A program made the translations under genes and the position numbers. Of a stretch of DNA of 64,000 nucleotides, positions 50,368 to 62,501 are shown in pieces. The notes beneath the pieces are model-generated. The model did not search any database, was not told the DNA's origin, and saw nothing but the letters and a program-made list of their open reading frames with translations. This stretch comes from Bugulina stolonifera (lineage: Eukaryota > Bryozoa > Gymnolaemata > Cheilostomatida > Bugulidae): the NCBI GenBank assembly GCA_935421135.1, contig OW285193.1:7620496-7684495 (forward strand), in the 5' to 3' direction. The stretch's first letter is position 1, and each line of letters starts with the position of its first letter.

Positions 50368-51356
50368 TGTGGTGAAACAGCCTCCGTGGTAATGGCACCT
50401 AGGCCAGCCACACTGACAATATTATTAGCTGACAATCAATATCTTATCCATACATTGTTATCCACATTATCCATGCATTCATTATCTCATTATCCACTGC
50501 TGTCTTATATACATGTCGGTACTAGCAATCAAGCCTTGGAATTACGTTCTATTGCAACTTGGTTTTTTCCACATTTATACTTATTTAGTAATTGTCTATC
50601 CTTACTTGATTGTGAATTATTAGAGTCTTTTTGACACTTCATATTGTAACTACGTGGCCGACCTTATGGATTTAGCTCATATTTATATATGACATGTTTC
50701 TCCTTATTGTAAGCACATTTTGTGCAACGGCCAACCTTTTCATGTGACCGAGTCGGGCGGAACCAGACATATTGTTGCGTAAGTTCCGGAGTCGACTCCA
50801 TGTCGGCCCTTTTTACCGGAAGTTTGTTATGTATATAAGGCAGTGCATTTTCTGTTGTGAATCAGTTGTTGATTGCGCTTGAATAAAGCAACATCTCCTA
50901 ACTCAACCTACAGAGGCTTACTCTTTAGGCGGGTAACTCCACCTGAGAATCCTTTGGATTCAGTACGGCTCGAGTTCACCTCATCCTAGGCTAAGCACAT
51001 CTCTATCCACCCCTTAGGCTTAGGCCGATCCCGGGTTTTAATGAACCTAGCGTCGTACTTAGGCTCTCAAGGTTAGATCTTCTTTCTCTACACTCCCTCG
51101 GAGTATAAACTCTACAAGATCACTCCCTCAGAGTATAAACTCTACAAGACCTACGTCGGTCCTGAGCCCCAATGAGTCTCGGCATCGGCCTACGTCTGAT
51201 ATAATCTACAATCTACACTATAAAGAGCACCCATAACTGTTCACTCTTTTATGTAATGAGCAGAAGGTACACTTGGTCGGCCTCTATCACCTTCCAAGCC
51301 CTTCACATACTTGTAGCCCTCGGCTCTCGTATGCAATAGCACTCAAAAACATTACA
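50368..51356 (+). mobile_element. Solo LTR, family 2 (989 bp)
   Basis: Starts TGTGGTGAAACAGCC and ends CATTACA, with ATAT on both sides as a 4-bp duplication (50364-50367, 51357-51360). Contains TATATAAGGCAGTGC, then AATAAAGCAACATCTCC, as expected for promoter and polyadenylation parts. No internal region remains. Confidence 0.82.
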
Positions 51357-51913
51357 ATATTGTGTACCGTTTTTACTGCATGTTATTGCATGTACTCTAA
51401 AAGTAGTAAATGTTTGTCTAACAAGGCTTTTTAACTCTGCCACGTGGTATTACTGGAGAATTTTGAGATGGAAATTTTTAGAGCATTTTGCCAACCCTAT
51501 CGACGAAATTTGCTAAGTACCAAAATTAAAGACAGTGTTAACATATTAGAAGTATGCTTAGCTAAGCTGTATGTTTATTCGCATTAAAACCATCATAAAA
51601 TTTATTTACCTACTAGGTTATAGTGTTTTCGCTTAGGCAAATATTCAGTTTACAATGATTGTTCTGGCACTAAAGCAGCAGATGTGAGTATACAATTCAT
51701 GTAATCGATGTAAATAAAACATGAATGGAAATAAGGCTATAACTTTCAGATATACAGGGTTGTGTTGCATTAATATAAATTCATATAATATGTGTAGACT
51801 AGTTAAACACTACATTGTAGGAACAACATTAAGCTAACATATAATGGTAACAAAATATTTGTTGAATCTAAAAATAGACATCCAATCTGTCTGTCCTCAC
51901 AGGGCTACCTAAT

Positions 51914-54900
51914 TCACAGCCTCTTTGCTAGTACTGCTGCCGTCTTGTGGGACTCCTTCGTATTTGCCGGCATCAAATGGAAGTGTGCATAGTTGTTTTT
52001 GTAATCCACTTCTAGAACTTTTTCAAAGTTGAATCTGTTGATTTTGTTCTGTTGGGTGAAGGCACTGGTACTCTCTGATACGACCAATTGGAATCCATCT
52101 TCTTTAGCGATTTCTAGAACCTTAGCTGTCATTTCATTGGCTATTCCTTGTCTGGTAAATTCTTGACTTACTGAGGTGGTATGTATGGCAAGCACCTTAT
52201 CTACGCTGTTAAATAGAATACAGTAACATTCGGTAATGGAGTTGGCTATTGGATTGTGATACAGCAAGATAGGCCATCTTATAGAGAGTTGTCTTCCATT
52301 GTGAAGAGAGAAGACAAATCTTCTATCAAGCCAGTTGCTGGATCTACATGATCAGTTATTGCGAATTTATCATTTCTTAAATATTCCAACTGAAAAGTAA
52401 TTATTTGTGATTCTGTCATAGTAAGCTAAAGCACGTTAATTTTATGGAATTTCCAGCATATGAAACAGTAGATTGAATATTGCTATGTAAAAAAGAAAGC
52501 CGGATCAGGGGTGAATGACTGACACCTGGTCTGACTTGAAAATACGTAATGTGAAACAATACCTCAATGACATCACACCACAATAACAACTTGTTCACAA
52601 ACTCACAAAGTAAATGATTAAAGAATATTCAGTTAGTGTCAGCCAAAAGCAATAACAGTAACAAAACTGTTCCCATCATAGAACTATTTTGAAAAATTAC
52701 CCTATGGCCGTTTTTAATTTGATTTTGGGCTAAGAAGATAATCTAATATAGTCCTTTAGCAGAGCTGAGTCAAAGTCATAGTTTTGACTTGACTTGCCAA
52801 GTCAAGCCAAACCAAGTCAGTTGCAAGTCGATTTGACTTCGGAATTACTCAATTACTGACTTGATTTAACTTGGGTTTGCATATCAACATGACTTGACTT
52901 GGAAAGGTGAATGACTTTGACATGAGGGTTTACCAAGTCAAACAGATTGCGGTAAGATGCATTCAAGAGGAGGGAACCCAAAATTGATCAGAAAGCTGAA
53001 TAGCTTGTTGGATCGTACTTGCACTATCTTGAGCTATCCAAAATAATCTGCCAGTACAAGTATGTATGCCTTCATCTACTACAGATTGATCTCAAATGAT
53101 GGCACTCTAAAATGTATGTCATCTAGGGAACACATTTGACTTTTCATAAAGCACATGGAAAGGTTTTCATTCAATGACTTTTTTTATTAACTGGAAGTCT
53201 ACCCTTTTGATCACAGGATACTTAACTGTCTTTACTTCAAGCAGCAAGGAAAAGAAATTTGCAAGAAAACTCTTATTTATTTGCTGCTGTAAATACAAAG
53301 AGAAGACAACTTCTAAATAAGCTTCCATAAGTACATGTATGATGACTTATTATAAACAGCTGCAGTGAATAAAAGTCGTTGGTAGCCTATTTTCCTGTAG
53401 TACTCCAAAGGTCTACTGTGTACCAATATACTCCCAATTATTTTGCCTTATAAGCTGTGAGTACAAACTGAACACTTAGGCTTCATCTTAAGCAAAATAT
53501 CAACTATTATTTGTTTTGTGAAAGATATCCATGGATTACTAGACCTGACTGCCCATACATAGACATCTAGACTAACCCATATTTTCTGAAGACATCAGCT
53601 TTTGTAAACATCTCCGCTAGAAATGTTTCAAGCACTGTCAACTTCTTGACTACTTCTGGCGCAAAAGGATATTTAGCAAAGCCTAGGATGTCTTTGCCAG
53701 CCAACTCAGAGGGAATCTTGTGTTTGGGGTACCAGGTCATACATAAAACCATACCGGCAGCCTAAAATATTCATGGAATTGTTACTGGATTTGTATCGCA
53801 TAGGCAGTGCTTTGGGGGATTGTAAGCTCAGCAGTTGTCTTCTCCAAACTGTATGTTGGTTGACCACTCTTACCCCTTACTCCAACCACATACAAGGAAC
53901 TAAGGCTATCTAAATTTCTCCACTACTGCACCTAACAGTCATATTCTCAACTGGTCAAACCAGTCTGTTCTATCAGGAACAAGATTTATTGAATATTATT
54001 ATTTATTTGTTGAATAAATTAATTACATACATTGTAATAAATCAAAGACAGAGAGAATAAGGCTTGTGGAAATACACTTATACTTATACACTAAAGTGAG
54101 CATTGTCCTTGGTCCGAATTTACGACTGTTCGAATAAGACAGTTCAAAAGAGGATGTTTCAAAACCGGACAGTTCGAAACCCCAAACCCCAACCCCCAGA
54201 TTTCAACTAATTTTTATTTTCAATATTATATTTTTTTACTACTACTAACTTGTAGAACACTAGAAAAGTTAATTATCTGTGAGTTGTGTTGTGTGAGTTT
54301 CGAACTGTCCAGTTTCGAACCGTCTTTTTTTAAATGCCTCTTTACCCCTTGGTCCAAAGCATATTATAACTTGTCAAATATCTCTCTAGGAACATTTTAG
54401 AGAATTTTAGTTAAGCGTATTATAATTATAATATTATTTCTTATTCAACATTTTATGTAGCTGAACCAAAATTTCCTAATTTGCATGCTAGTTGTTCTTG
54501 CCCAGATTTACATTCACCTAATCACTTTAACTAACATACATGTACATTGTAGCATTTCAATTGTGAGGTACACAGCATGATGAAGGCCTACTTACTATCA
54601 ATTATAGCCTACTACACTGAACACATGCACATGAAATATAAGGGTGTAGGACTAGGTGGTCATCAATCATTGCTGTGTCACAGTGACCTATGTGGCACAG
54701 AGTGATTAAACTATAAGCAAATAGAGCATAGCACATAGTATGACTGTGCTATTTCAATCACTTTGTGGGTTCAGACTGGCTATTCATTGTTAGTAGTTAG
54801 TTGATGACTTGGAATTTATCAATCAAACAGAACTTGGTGCAGTCTACCAAGGCTAAGTGGCCAATTGGGGACTTTTATTTGCAACATAGGCTGGTACATG

Positions 54901-55678
54901 TGTATATGATGTAGCATTGCATTTTATATAATTATCCTACCTTACCGCACTCCTATCTTTCTATGTTGATTTGCACAAATTAAATTTCACAGTCAACTCC
55001 CATGACCAAGGGTAAAAAACCCGAGAAGACAATTTCTCCTGCTTTAGTTTTGGTGAAGAACAAATACTATCTCAATTTTCCCCACCTCTGCAAGCAACTC
55101 ACCTTTTTTCTCTCGGTATCCCAGGCTACAATGCATGGTGTATGATCATATGACATGCAATCTTTTAACAGTGCTGTCAGTGGTTCTTTACTCTCTTCCT
55201 CTGCCAGTTCCACCACTGCAGAATTTATTGGTTCATAAATCCAGAATTGGTAGTACACTTCCAACAGTTCATTCCACCGGGTCAGCTTATCCTCTGCTCT
55301 CCATACCTGAAACAATATAAGTTCATGCTTCACAGCTCTTCTCTGTAGAATATCACAACATAGATTCCATTTTACCTACATAGTCATTTGTTAGTATGAA
55401 CAAATGTGTGACAACTGATGTCTATTCAATTAGATGCCTTAGCTCTCCAATACAGGAAATCGTTAGGTGACAAAGAGCTTCGGGTCCAAACTGGCCCAGG
55501 ATGGCCTAGCAGAGATAGAACCAAATCCCTGGTTGCTCCACAAATAGATTTCCTTGCAAGAGAAATTTCGCATGCATATCATAGTTCTAATGGTAGAAAT
55601 ACAAGTAATTTTAATTTTGTATAATAATTAGTATAATTGTTGGTATTAAAACAATACCTCTATCTCAATATTCTTCAT
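51914..55678 (-). CDS. GNAT acyltransferase, arylalkylamine N-acetyltransferase-like (GNAT-4)
   Basis: Exons: 55678-55658 (MKNIEIE), 55306-55103, 53761-53577, 52205-51914; 233 residues, phases intact. The last exon uses an acceptor TTTAACAG eight nt from the position used by GNAT-1; the alternative TAG would put a stop in frame. Family features are WIYEPINSAVVELAEEE, TPCIVAWDTERKK, a variant second strand AAGMVLCMTWYPKHK, and a motif-A region SVSQEFTRQGIANEM in which the usual VLPEY is changed. The last exon is nearly identical to that of GNAT-5. Confidence 0.75.
52770..52945. repeat. Degenerate AGTCAA/TTGACT repeat
   Basis: A dozen or so TTGACT or AGTCAA words in both orientations within 175 bp, in GNAT-4 intron 3. 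A related TCAAGTCAAC patch is at 30,602. It can fold extensively. Confidence 0.6.
54110..54345. repeat. Fold-back repeat with GGACAGTTCGAAAC ends
   Basis: GGACAGTTCGAAAC (about 54,168) is repeated inverted as GTTTCGAACTGTCC (about 54,297). Outer imperfect partners lie on both sides (GACTGTTCGAA at 54,123; TTTCGAACCGTC at 54,313). Likely a small MITE in GNAT-4 intron 2. Confidence 0.6.
55430..55600 (+). mobile_element. tRNA-SINE relic
   Basis: GGGTCCAAACTGGCCCAGGA...TCCCTGGTTGCTCCACAAATAG is the same element as at 61,276-61,410. The tRNA-like head has decayed. Lies in GNAT-4 intron 1. Confidence 0.5.
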
Positions 55679-56639
55679 CTTCTATCTCCTCCAGACCAAA
55701 CCAGAACTCTTCACCCTGTAGCCAACCAAACATAAAGTAGAGTATTACATGTATATAATAGACTCTAGACATACAGTAGCTACAAGTGGTGTCCATAATA
55801 TTGTACATAATTAACTGTACATGTACATATAAATGCACACCTATACCTATTGAGTATATTCTAAATTAATTAATTAGGATTAAATAAATTGTACATTGTA
55901 GTTAGTTAATCCTAATTTAGTTTATCCTAATTAACTAAATGAACTAAATACCTACAATGTATATAAATGTACATGTATACATACCAGTATTATAAAGAAG
56001 GAAAATATCTCTTTTAATTATCACAGCTCTTATCCTAATTCCAATAGTGAATAGATTGCTTGCATTGAAGTTTCTATATAACACAACTGGCCACTGGGTC
56101 ACTGTTCAGTAGGCTACCTAGATAAGGATTATGTAATGCTAGAATATACATATACACATGTCTAGTAAACTAGTACAAGTAGACAAGCATGTACATCCTG
56201 TATATGTCCGTCCTGGTTGATGATTGTCACAATCATCACATGTAAGATGAGAGGACAACTCCTCAACATTGAGGTTACAGCAAATGGTGTGCATTGTTGT
56301 TTATAATGTCAGCTATCAAGAGAAAGCAACTGATGACCTCATGAACTGACCTAAATAATTAACACATATTTTTAAGATGGCTTCTCGAACAGGAATCAAA
56401 CAGCACCTGGGTTGATGTGTTGTCAGCCTGTACTCCACTAAATCATTGGCAAAATTTAACGGTTGCCACCAGTTTATGCGTCAGCATCGTGAAATTACAT
56501 TGTATGTATGCTTTATTGAATAGGAAGTTATATCGGACAGTAGGCATGTCTTCCAGTTGTCATATTTTCCTTCTGAACCATACTAGTCATCATACAATTC
56601 AATGTAATATGATGATGTACTTTTAAGCAAGGAAATTAT

Positions 56640-56787
56640 TTTTTGAGCAGTCAGAGACTTGTTTCAAATCCAGGAAAATACCAGTCCCCTACTGGGATTT
56701 GAACCCTGGGCCTCTACGGCACCTAATCTCCTAGCACAATGAACAGAACATGCTACCATGTTCTGTTCATTGTGCTAGGAGATTAGA
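56640..56787 (-). mobile_element. SINE relic ending in a 29-bp perfect palindrome
   Basis: The reverse strand carries a box-B-like GGTTCAAATCCCAG and the CTGACTGCTC/AAAAAATAATTTCC body of the SINE relics. At its tRNA end, arms 56724-56752 and 56757-56785 are perfect inverted repeats around CTAC. Confidence 0.6.
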
Positions 56788-56984
56788 CACACTCTGACAT
56801 TATTCATATATTTACTGGATTACCATGCATTGACATTGTCTTACCTTATAACTATTAACCAATCAGGATATCGAATATTCTACGTAGTTTAACTTACTAT
56901 GTGTGTGCAATCATCCATTTATCCTGATTATATCTTCTAAGTCTTTTACCTGTGCACTTTTCAGGGTTGATGTCTCTAAGCATG

Positions 56985-57085
56985 GCCATATTTATATATT
57001 ATCCATACTGGACTATTGTAAGCTCTTTTTGTGCAAGGCCGACCCTTTTGATGGCCGACGTCGGGCGGAACTACCCCATGTAACA
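56985..57085 (+). mobile_element. Fragment of LTR family 2
   Basis: TATTGTAAGCTCTTTTTGTG, GGCCGACCCTTTTGATGGCC and GTCGGGCGGAAC match the U3 part of the copies at 40.4 kb and 50.7 kb. Both ends are lost. Confidence 0.65.
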
Positions 57086-57321
57086 CAGCTCAAAACATTA
57101 AAATACAAGTAACTAACCCACAAGTACACAAGTCATGTAATCAATGTAAATTAAACCTGAATGGAAATTAGGCTATACAATTCAGATACATAGAGTTGTA
57201 CTATTATAGAACATGTGTAGACTAGTTAACACCAAATTTTAGTGAAGATATACACAAAGATTATGATAACAAAATATTTGTTGAGTCTATCTATCTGTTT
57301 GTTCTCATAGAGCTACATAAT

Positions 57322-60300
57322 TTACAGCCTCTTTACTAGTACTGCTGCCGTCTTGTGGGACTCCTTCGTATTTGCCGGCATCAAATGGAAGTGTGCATAG
57401 TTGTTTTCATAATCCATTTCTAGAACTTTCTCAAAGTTGAATCTGTTGATTTTGTTCCGCTGAGTGAAAGCACTGGTACTCTCTGATACGACCAATTGGA
57501 ATCCATCTTCTTTAGCAATTTCTAGAACTTTAGCTGTCATTTCATTGGCTATTCCTTGTCTGGTATATTCTTGACTCACTGATGTGATGTGTATGGCAAG
57601 CACCTTACCTACGCTGTTAAATATAATACAGTAACAATTGGTAATGGAGTTGGCTATTTGAAGGTGCTGTAGCGGAGTAAACCATGTTATAGAAAGTTGT
57701 CTTCTATTACAAAGAGAGAAGACAAATCTTCAATCAAAGCCAAGTACTAGACCTACGTCATGACTGTGTTGGCTCTGAAGTAACTTAGCCAGTTTGTTGC
57801 GAATGTTTTAGCTAAAGAATAATTGTTTATGACTCCGCTGTAGTACACCAAAATACATAAATTTTATGGAATGTTTATTATATCCACTTGTAGATATTGT
57901 TATGTTAAAAAGGAATGACACACTGACCAACCAGGACGCATTTTAGAGAAACAATTGTTAGTTGGACGCACGACGCAAGCTTCACTGTTATCACAGCACT
58001 AATCATGGTCTTTTGACATAATCAGTGAGACGTGTAAATTAGCTACTATGCTTGTACTTTTAGCAAAGACTAAACTAAATCACAAAAAGGCTGAAAAGAG
58101 ACTGGTGGTGAAAACAATTTTCTCAAATATTGTAATGATACGCACAGTCTTCTCTAACCACCTGACACTAACTACAATGTATACCCACATGTATATCTGC
58201 TTGTATCCCTTACTACTTAGTTGAATATTGTTTGTATACTTGAATGTGGCATTACTGAGACATTGTAATGTTTTTATACCCATGTAAAGAGGCCCGACCT
58301 CCCAGAATTACCTGATATTCATTTTGTACATGATTTGGATTATTCTAAGCATCTTTTGTAATAACCCGACCCATTTTGGGTCGGGCGTCGGGCTTCCGGC
58401 CACCATATTGTTGCACAATTTCCGAACGACCCTACGCCGTCTTTTCCCAACACTACGTCGGCCTTTTTACCGGAACTTCCTCCGGAAGTTCTCTTATTAT
58501 ATAAAGGGCAATGTTTTTACGTTTGTTGTTTCAGTTCTTGCTTGGATCTCAATAAAGACACATCTATACTTCTATACAGAGACTTTCACTTCGTAGATCG
58601 GTCATTCTAGTTGTTAAGGTCCTCGACCTTGCAACACGAACTGCCTACTAGGTCGGATCACTCTCTTTCTCAGTATAGTAAACAAGCATAACTCGGGATC
58701 ACATGGGTCGTCTATGGTAGTTCTTTGACTACTGACTCCGATCAATCTTTCATGTAATGAGAAGGCTTAGCACCACTCATAGGCACTTCATTTTGGACTC
58801 GGGAGCCATCTTAGGACGACCATACCAGAAACCAAAAACCATTACAATATGTTAGATTTGTGTACACATGCGCAATATAAGCTATGTAGTAGCTGATAAC
58901 TCCAAAGTTATATCAAAATACCAGATAGAGTAAAAGGAGACTGAACAAGGGTAATAATCTGATGTTATTTATTGGATAATCCTAGATATTGGCGCTGATG
59001 CCCTGAAATTGAGGGGATATAGGGATATAGGGAGCTGGTGGGAGTGGGAGTTTGAAATAGGGAGGGTCCTGCCCAAATCGGGATAGTTGACAGGTATGAT
59101 GAAAGCTAGGGAGCACTGCATAAACCCAGCACTGTTGGGTTGCTCCAACTCCGTCTCTGACAGTAGGGACTTCCAACACCAACTCTGACTCTTGTGTTTA
59201 CACTACACCAACTTTGCCGGCGTTGGGCGAAAAGACAGGGTTGATGCAATGTAAACGCACCTTTAGTTGGTAGGTAGAGCTAACTACTAAAGGGAACAAA
59301 ATAATAGGTAAGAAACGATGATACACTCAATCAATATGTTAGTTGTCTGTTCTATGAAGGGCATCCAATAATCACTAGACCTGACCACCGATACATAGAC
59401 ATCTAGACTAACCCATATTTGTTGAAGACATCAGCTTTAGTGAACATATCCTCTAGAAATGATTCAAGTGCTGTCAACTTCTTAACTACTTCTGGATCAA
59501 AAGAATATTTGGCAAAGCCTATGATGTCTTTGTCAGCCAGTTCAGGGGGAATCTTGTGTTCTGGGTACCAGGTCATACATAAAACCATACCGGCAGCCTA
59601 AAATATTCATGGAATTGTAATTGTGTTTGCATCATATAAGCAATGCTAAGAGATTGTAAGCCCAAGTCATTCGCCTTGTTAACTTACTGAACTAATTTAT
59701 CTATCCAGATAGCTGATCAGTAACCTTGGCTCCGCTCACCACTTGGGGCTGAGATTCAGTTACTTCATAACTTTTATATGTAGCCCCAAATCATCCCCCC
59801 CCCCTGATCTCTAATCTTGCACGTGGAACAAATTATGTACAAAGAGAAAATGACCATACTGCTGGTTCTTCAGTACATTATATATGTAAGGGCAGATAAA
59901 ACCTAATTTTAATTGTGGCCCTATATCCTAACATACTCATATCTTACCATGTTGTTATCAGATCCTGTGACCAAGAGAAAGAATCTGGTAAGCTTACCTT
60001 TTGTTTTTCTGTATCCCAGGCGACAATGCATGGTGTGCCGTCGTATGACAAGCTATCTTTTAGCATATCTCTCAGAGGTTTCTTACTCTCCTCCTCTGCT
60101 AACCTTGTTAAAGCAGAATTTAACGGTTCATGAATCCAGAATGGGTACCACACTTCCCATAGTTCATTCCACCGGGCCAGCTTATCCTCTGCTCTCCAGA
60201 CCTAAACAGATACAAGTTCACACTTCACAGTCCAAAGCATTAACAGAAACATCTACACAGTTGTTGGGTAGCATGGACAAATGAGTAATTGCTAATGTAT

Positions 60301-61505
60301 TTTTAGAACCTGTCGGAAAGGTGAAGTCTGAAGCAACTCAATGCTGTGTGAATGCTGGCCGAATTAGCGCTTCAATACAGGAAGTATACAATCTCTACAC
60401 CTTTTTAAAGTCACCATAAAGCTTTATTGTAGACCATGGACACTCTCAAGCTGCTGAGTGCAGTGAGGAGTTGTACTTCTTTGTTTTATCCTTTCAAGAA
60501 ATACATTGTAGTTTACTTTATTTTTCTCAAGCTGTCATGTAATCCGTATAATAATTTTATGATATTTTAATAAGGTGTATGGTGTGAGAGGGTTGGATGT
60601 AAACCAGTGGTCACTACTGTTATAGTTTATCATTGATTCTATAATCGGCTAGGTGCTACATGTAAATGTACACATGCCCCCCCCCCCCCCCATTACAATT
60701 TGTGAGTCACCGATTTCCATCCTGCATTATACAAATCAAGAGAATGATAAGACAGAGCTGATGACGAACTTCCATCGTTGAGTAAACATGGGTCATTCCT
60801 GTGACCTCTTCAATGATAGATGTAAATTAAAAAAGTGACCTGATCTCTATCAGTATGATTAATTGGATTGGCAGTCCCACCTACTGCAAGACCATGGTTT
60901 GTTGGCTAGGAAACTTTTAAGCTACGGCAAGACCTTCTGGTCCAAAAGAATGTGCCTATCTAGCTGCTGGTTGACATTCGTGGTGTTCAAAGCTGATGAA
61001 AAGTCAATAAATAGACAAATAATTTGGCATAATTTGTGCTGTAACAGGAAATGGCAGTTGTTCTCGCTCCTTGCGTTGATTTCCTACATTAGTAAGGTTA
61101 TTGGTGAAATTCGTGTAGTGCTGTACTTCAATAGTACCAGTCTTTCTATGTCACTAAAAGTGGTAGGTTGTTTGGGTGGCGCAGAATGAGATGAGATAAA
61201 GCCAAACTAATATACTACCAATAGACAAGTACTAGCATATAGGTGAAATCAGTAAAAGGTATACACATGCATACAATTAGGCACCTCGAGTTCAAACCAA
61301 CCAGGGATGGGCTACACAGAAGTAGAACCTTGTCTCTGGCTGCTCCAAAAATAAATTTCCCTGCAAGAGAAGCATCCCATAAATACCATAGCTCTGATTG
61401 TTCGCATAGGTGTGACATACAAGTACATGTAATTTTAACACCATAATATACATATAAAAAGAACTGATGAGAGTAGCTTGATACCTGTATCTCGATATTC
61501 TTCAT
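57322..61505 (-). CDS. GNAT acyltransferase, arylalkylamine N-acetyltransferase-like (GNAT-5)
   Basis: Exons: 61505-61485 (MKNIEIQ), 60201-59998, 59597-59413, 57613-57322; 233 residues, phases intact. Core words: WIHEPLNSALTRLAEEESKK, TPCIVAWDTEKQK, AAGMVLCMTWYPEHK, SVSQEYTRQGIANEM, and SESTSAFTQRNKINRFNFEK near the C-terminus. Intron 3 contains a solo LTR in the opposite orientation and a GC-richer insert (about 58,980-59,270). About 0.8 kb of upstream sequence also matches the GNAT-4 upstream region, so the two genes arose from one duplicated block. Confidence 0.75.
58264..58846 (+). mobile_element. Solo LTR, family 1 (583 bp), in GNAT-5 intron 3
   Basis: TGTAATG...CATTACA ends; flanks ACAT and ATAT differ by one base from a perfect 4-bp duplication. 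Contains TTATTATATAAAGGGC and CTCAATAAAGACACATC (TATA and polyadenylation signals), antisense to the GNAT gene. It is the inverse of the element at 38,171-38,887 and close to it in sequence. Confidence 0.82.
61276..61410 (+). mobile_element. tRNA-SINE relic
   Basis: GAGTTCAAACCAACCAGGGA (degenerate box B) followed by GTCTCTGGCTGCTCCAAAAA and TAAATTTCCCTGCAAG. The same family as 26,840-26,970 and 55,430-55,600. Confidence 0.55.
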
Positions 61506-62501
61506 CTTCTATCTCCTCCAGACCATACCAGTACTCTACACCCTGTAAACATAGAGTAGAGTATTATATAATAAACTCTAGACATACATTACAGTAGCTA
61601 CAATATAGTAGTGGTGTTCATAGTATTGTACAGCGTGCACATGCACAATAACTGTACGTGTACAGTATACATGTACATTATATACCTACACTGTACTTAC
61701 ATGTACAGATATACCTACATTGCACCTACATGTACAAGTGAGTTCTCTAATGAATTGAAAGATCCAATGAGTGTGATCACTTTTTACTATGGCATGTAAC
61801 TAGTTGCAAGGAGTCTATTGTGCATATTATATTACATGTACATGTACATTGTATATACAGTGTATATAATAGTCTACATACCTTATGTACAATACTATCA
61901 TACAATTAACTACTGTGTTAGCTATGATACTCTACTATTATAAAGAAAGTATCACAGCTCTTGTTCTAAGTTCAACAGTGAATAGATTGCGTGCAGTGGT
62001 TTTTACATAGCACTTGCCCAATTGGGTCACCTGCTAGTACATAGATAAGGACTATCAAATGCCAAAATATACCCTAAGCTTGATAAATGTAGTGAAGTAG
62101 TGCAAGTAGATAAATATGTGCATCTCATTTGTATGCGCTGTACCAATGTAGATGCAGGTACAAGTATAACTACTATTATGGGCGTCTTTCATCTATCAGT
62201 TGTTCCTGTTGATGAGTGTCATGATCATCACATGCAGTGTGAGAGGAAAACTCCTCAGGAGTCAGAAGTGCATGGCTTATTTAATGTCAGCAGAGAAAGC
62301 AATAATTGGTGGCTTTATAGCCTCATGAACCTACTAAAGCCCTTAACACAACTCTTTGAGATAGCCTATGTATGTGCGATCCGCTTCAGTTTTTGTATTG
62401 AACATCTCTCTAGCGGTGATTGCTGGCACCGTGCACATGTATTTATGCATATTATGCCTCTTTCAGTCTTTATACTTCTGTTTCCTTTTTAACATTCATA
62501 T
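61506..62501. other. Upstream flank of GNAT-5, non-coding
   Basis: Matches 55,679-56,350 upstream of GNAT-4 in ordered patches (for example GTGAATAGATTGC at both, and GATCATCACATG against AATCATCACATG). No supported exon; ORFs near 62.1-62.5 kb lack splice or family support. Confidence 0.5.

Noticed and set aside
62100..62492. 130-codon plus-strand frame
   Set aside because: Lies in the duplicated GNAT-5 upstream flank; the matching GNAT-4 flank does not keep the frame.
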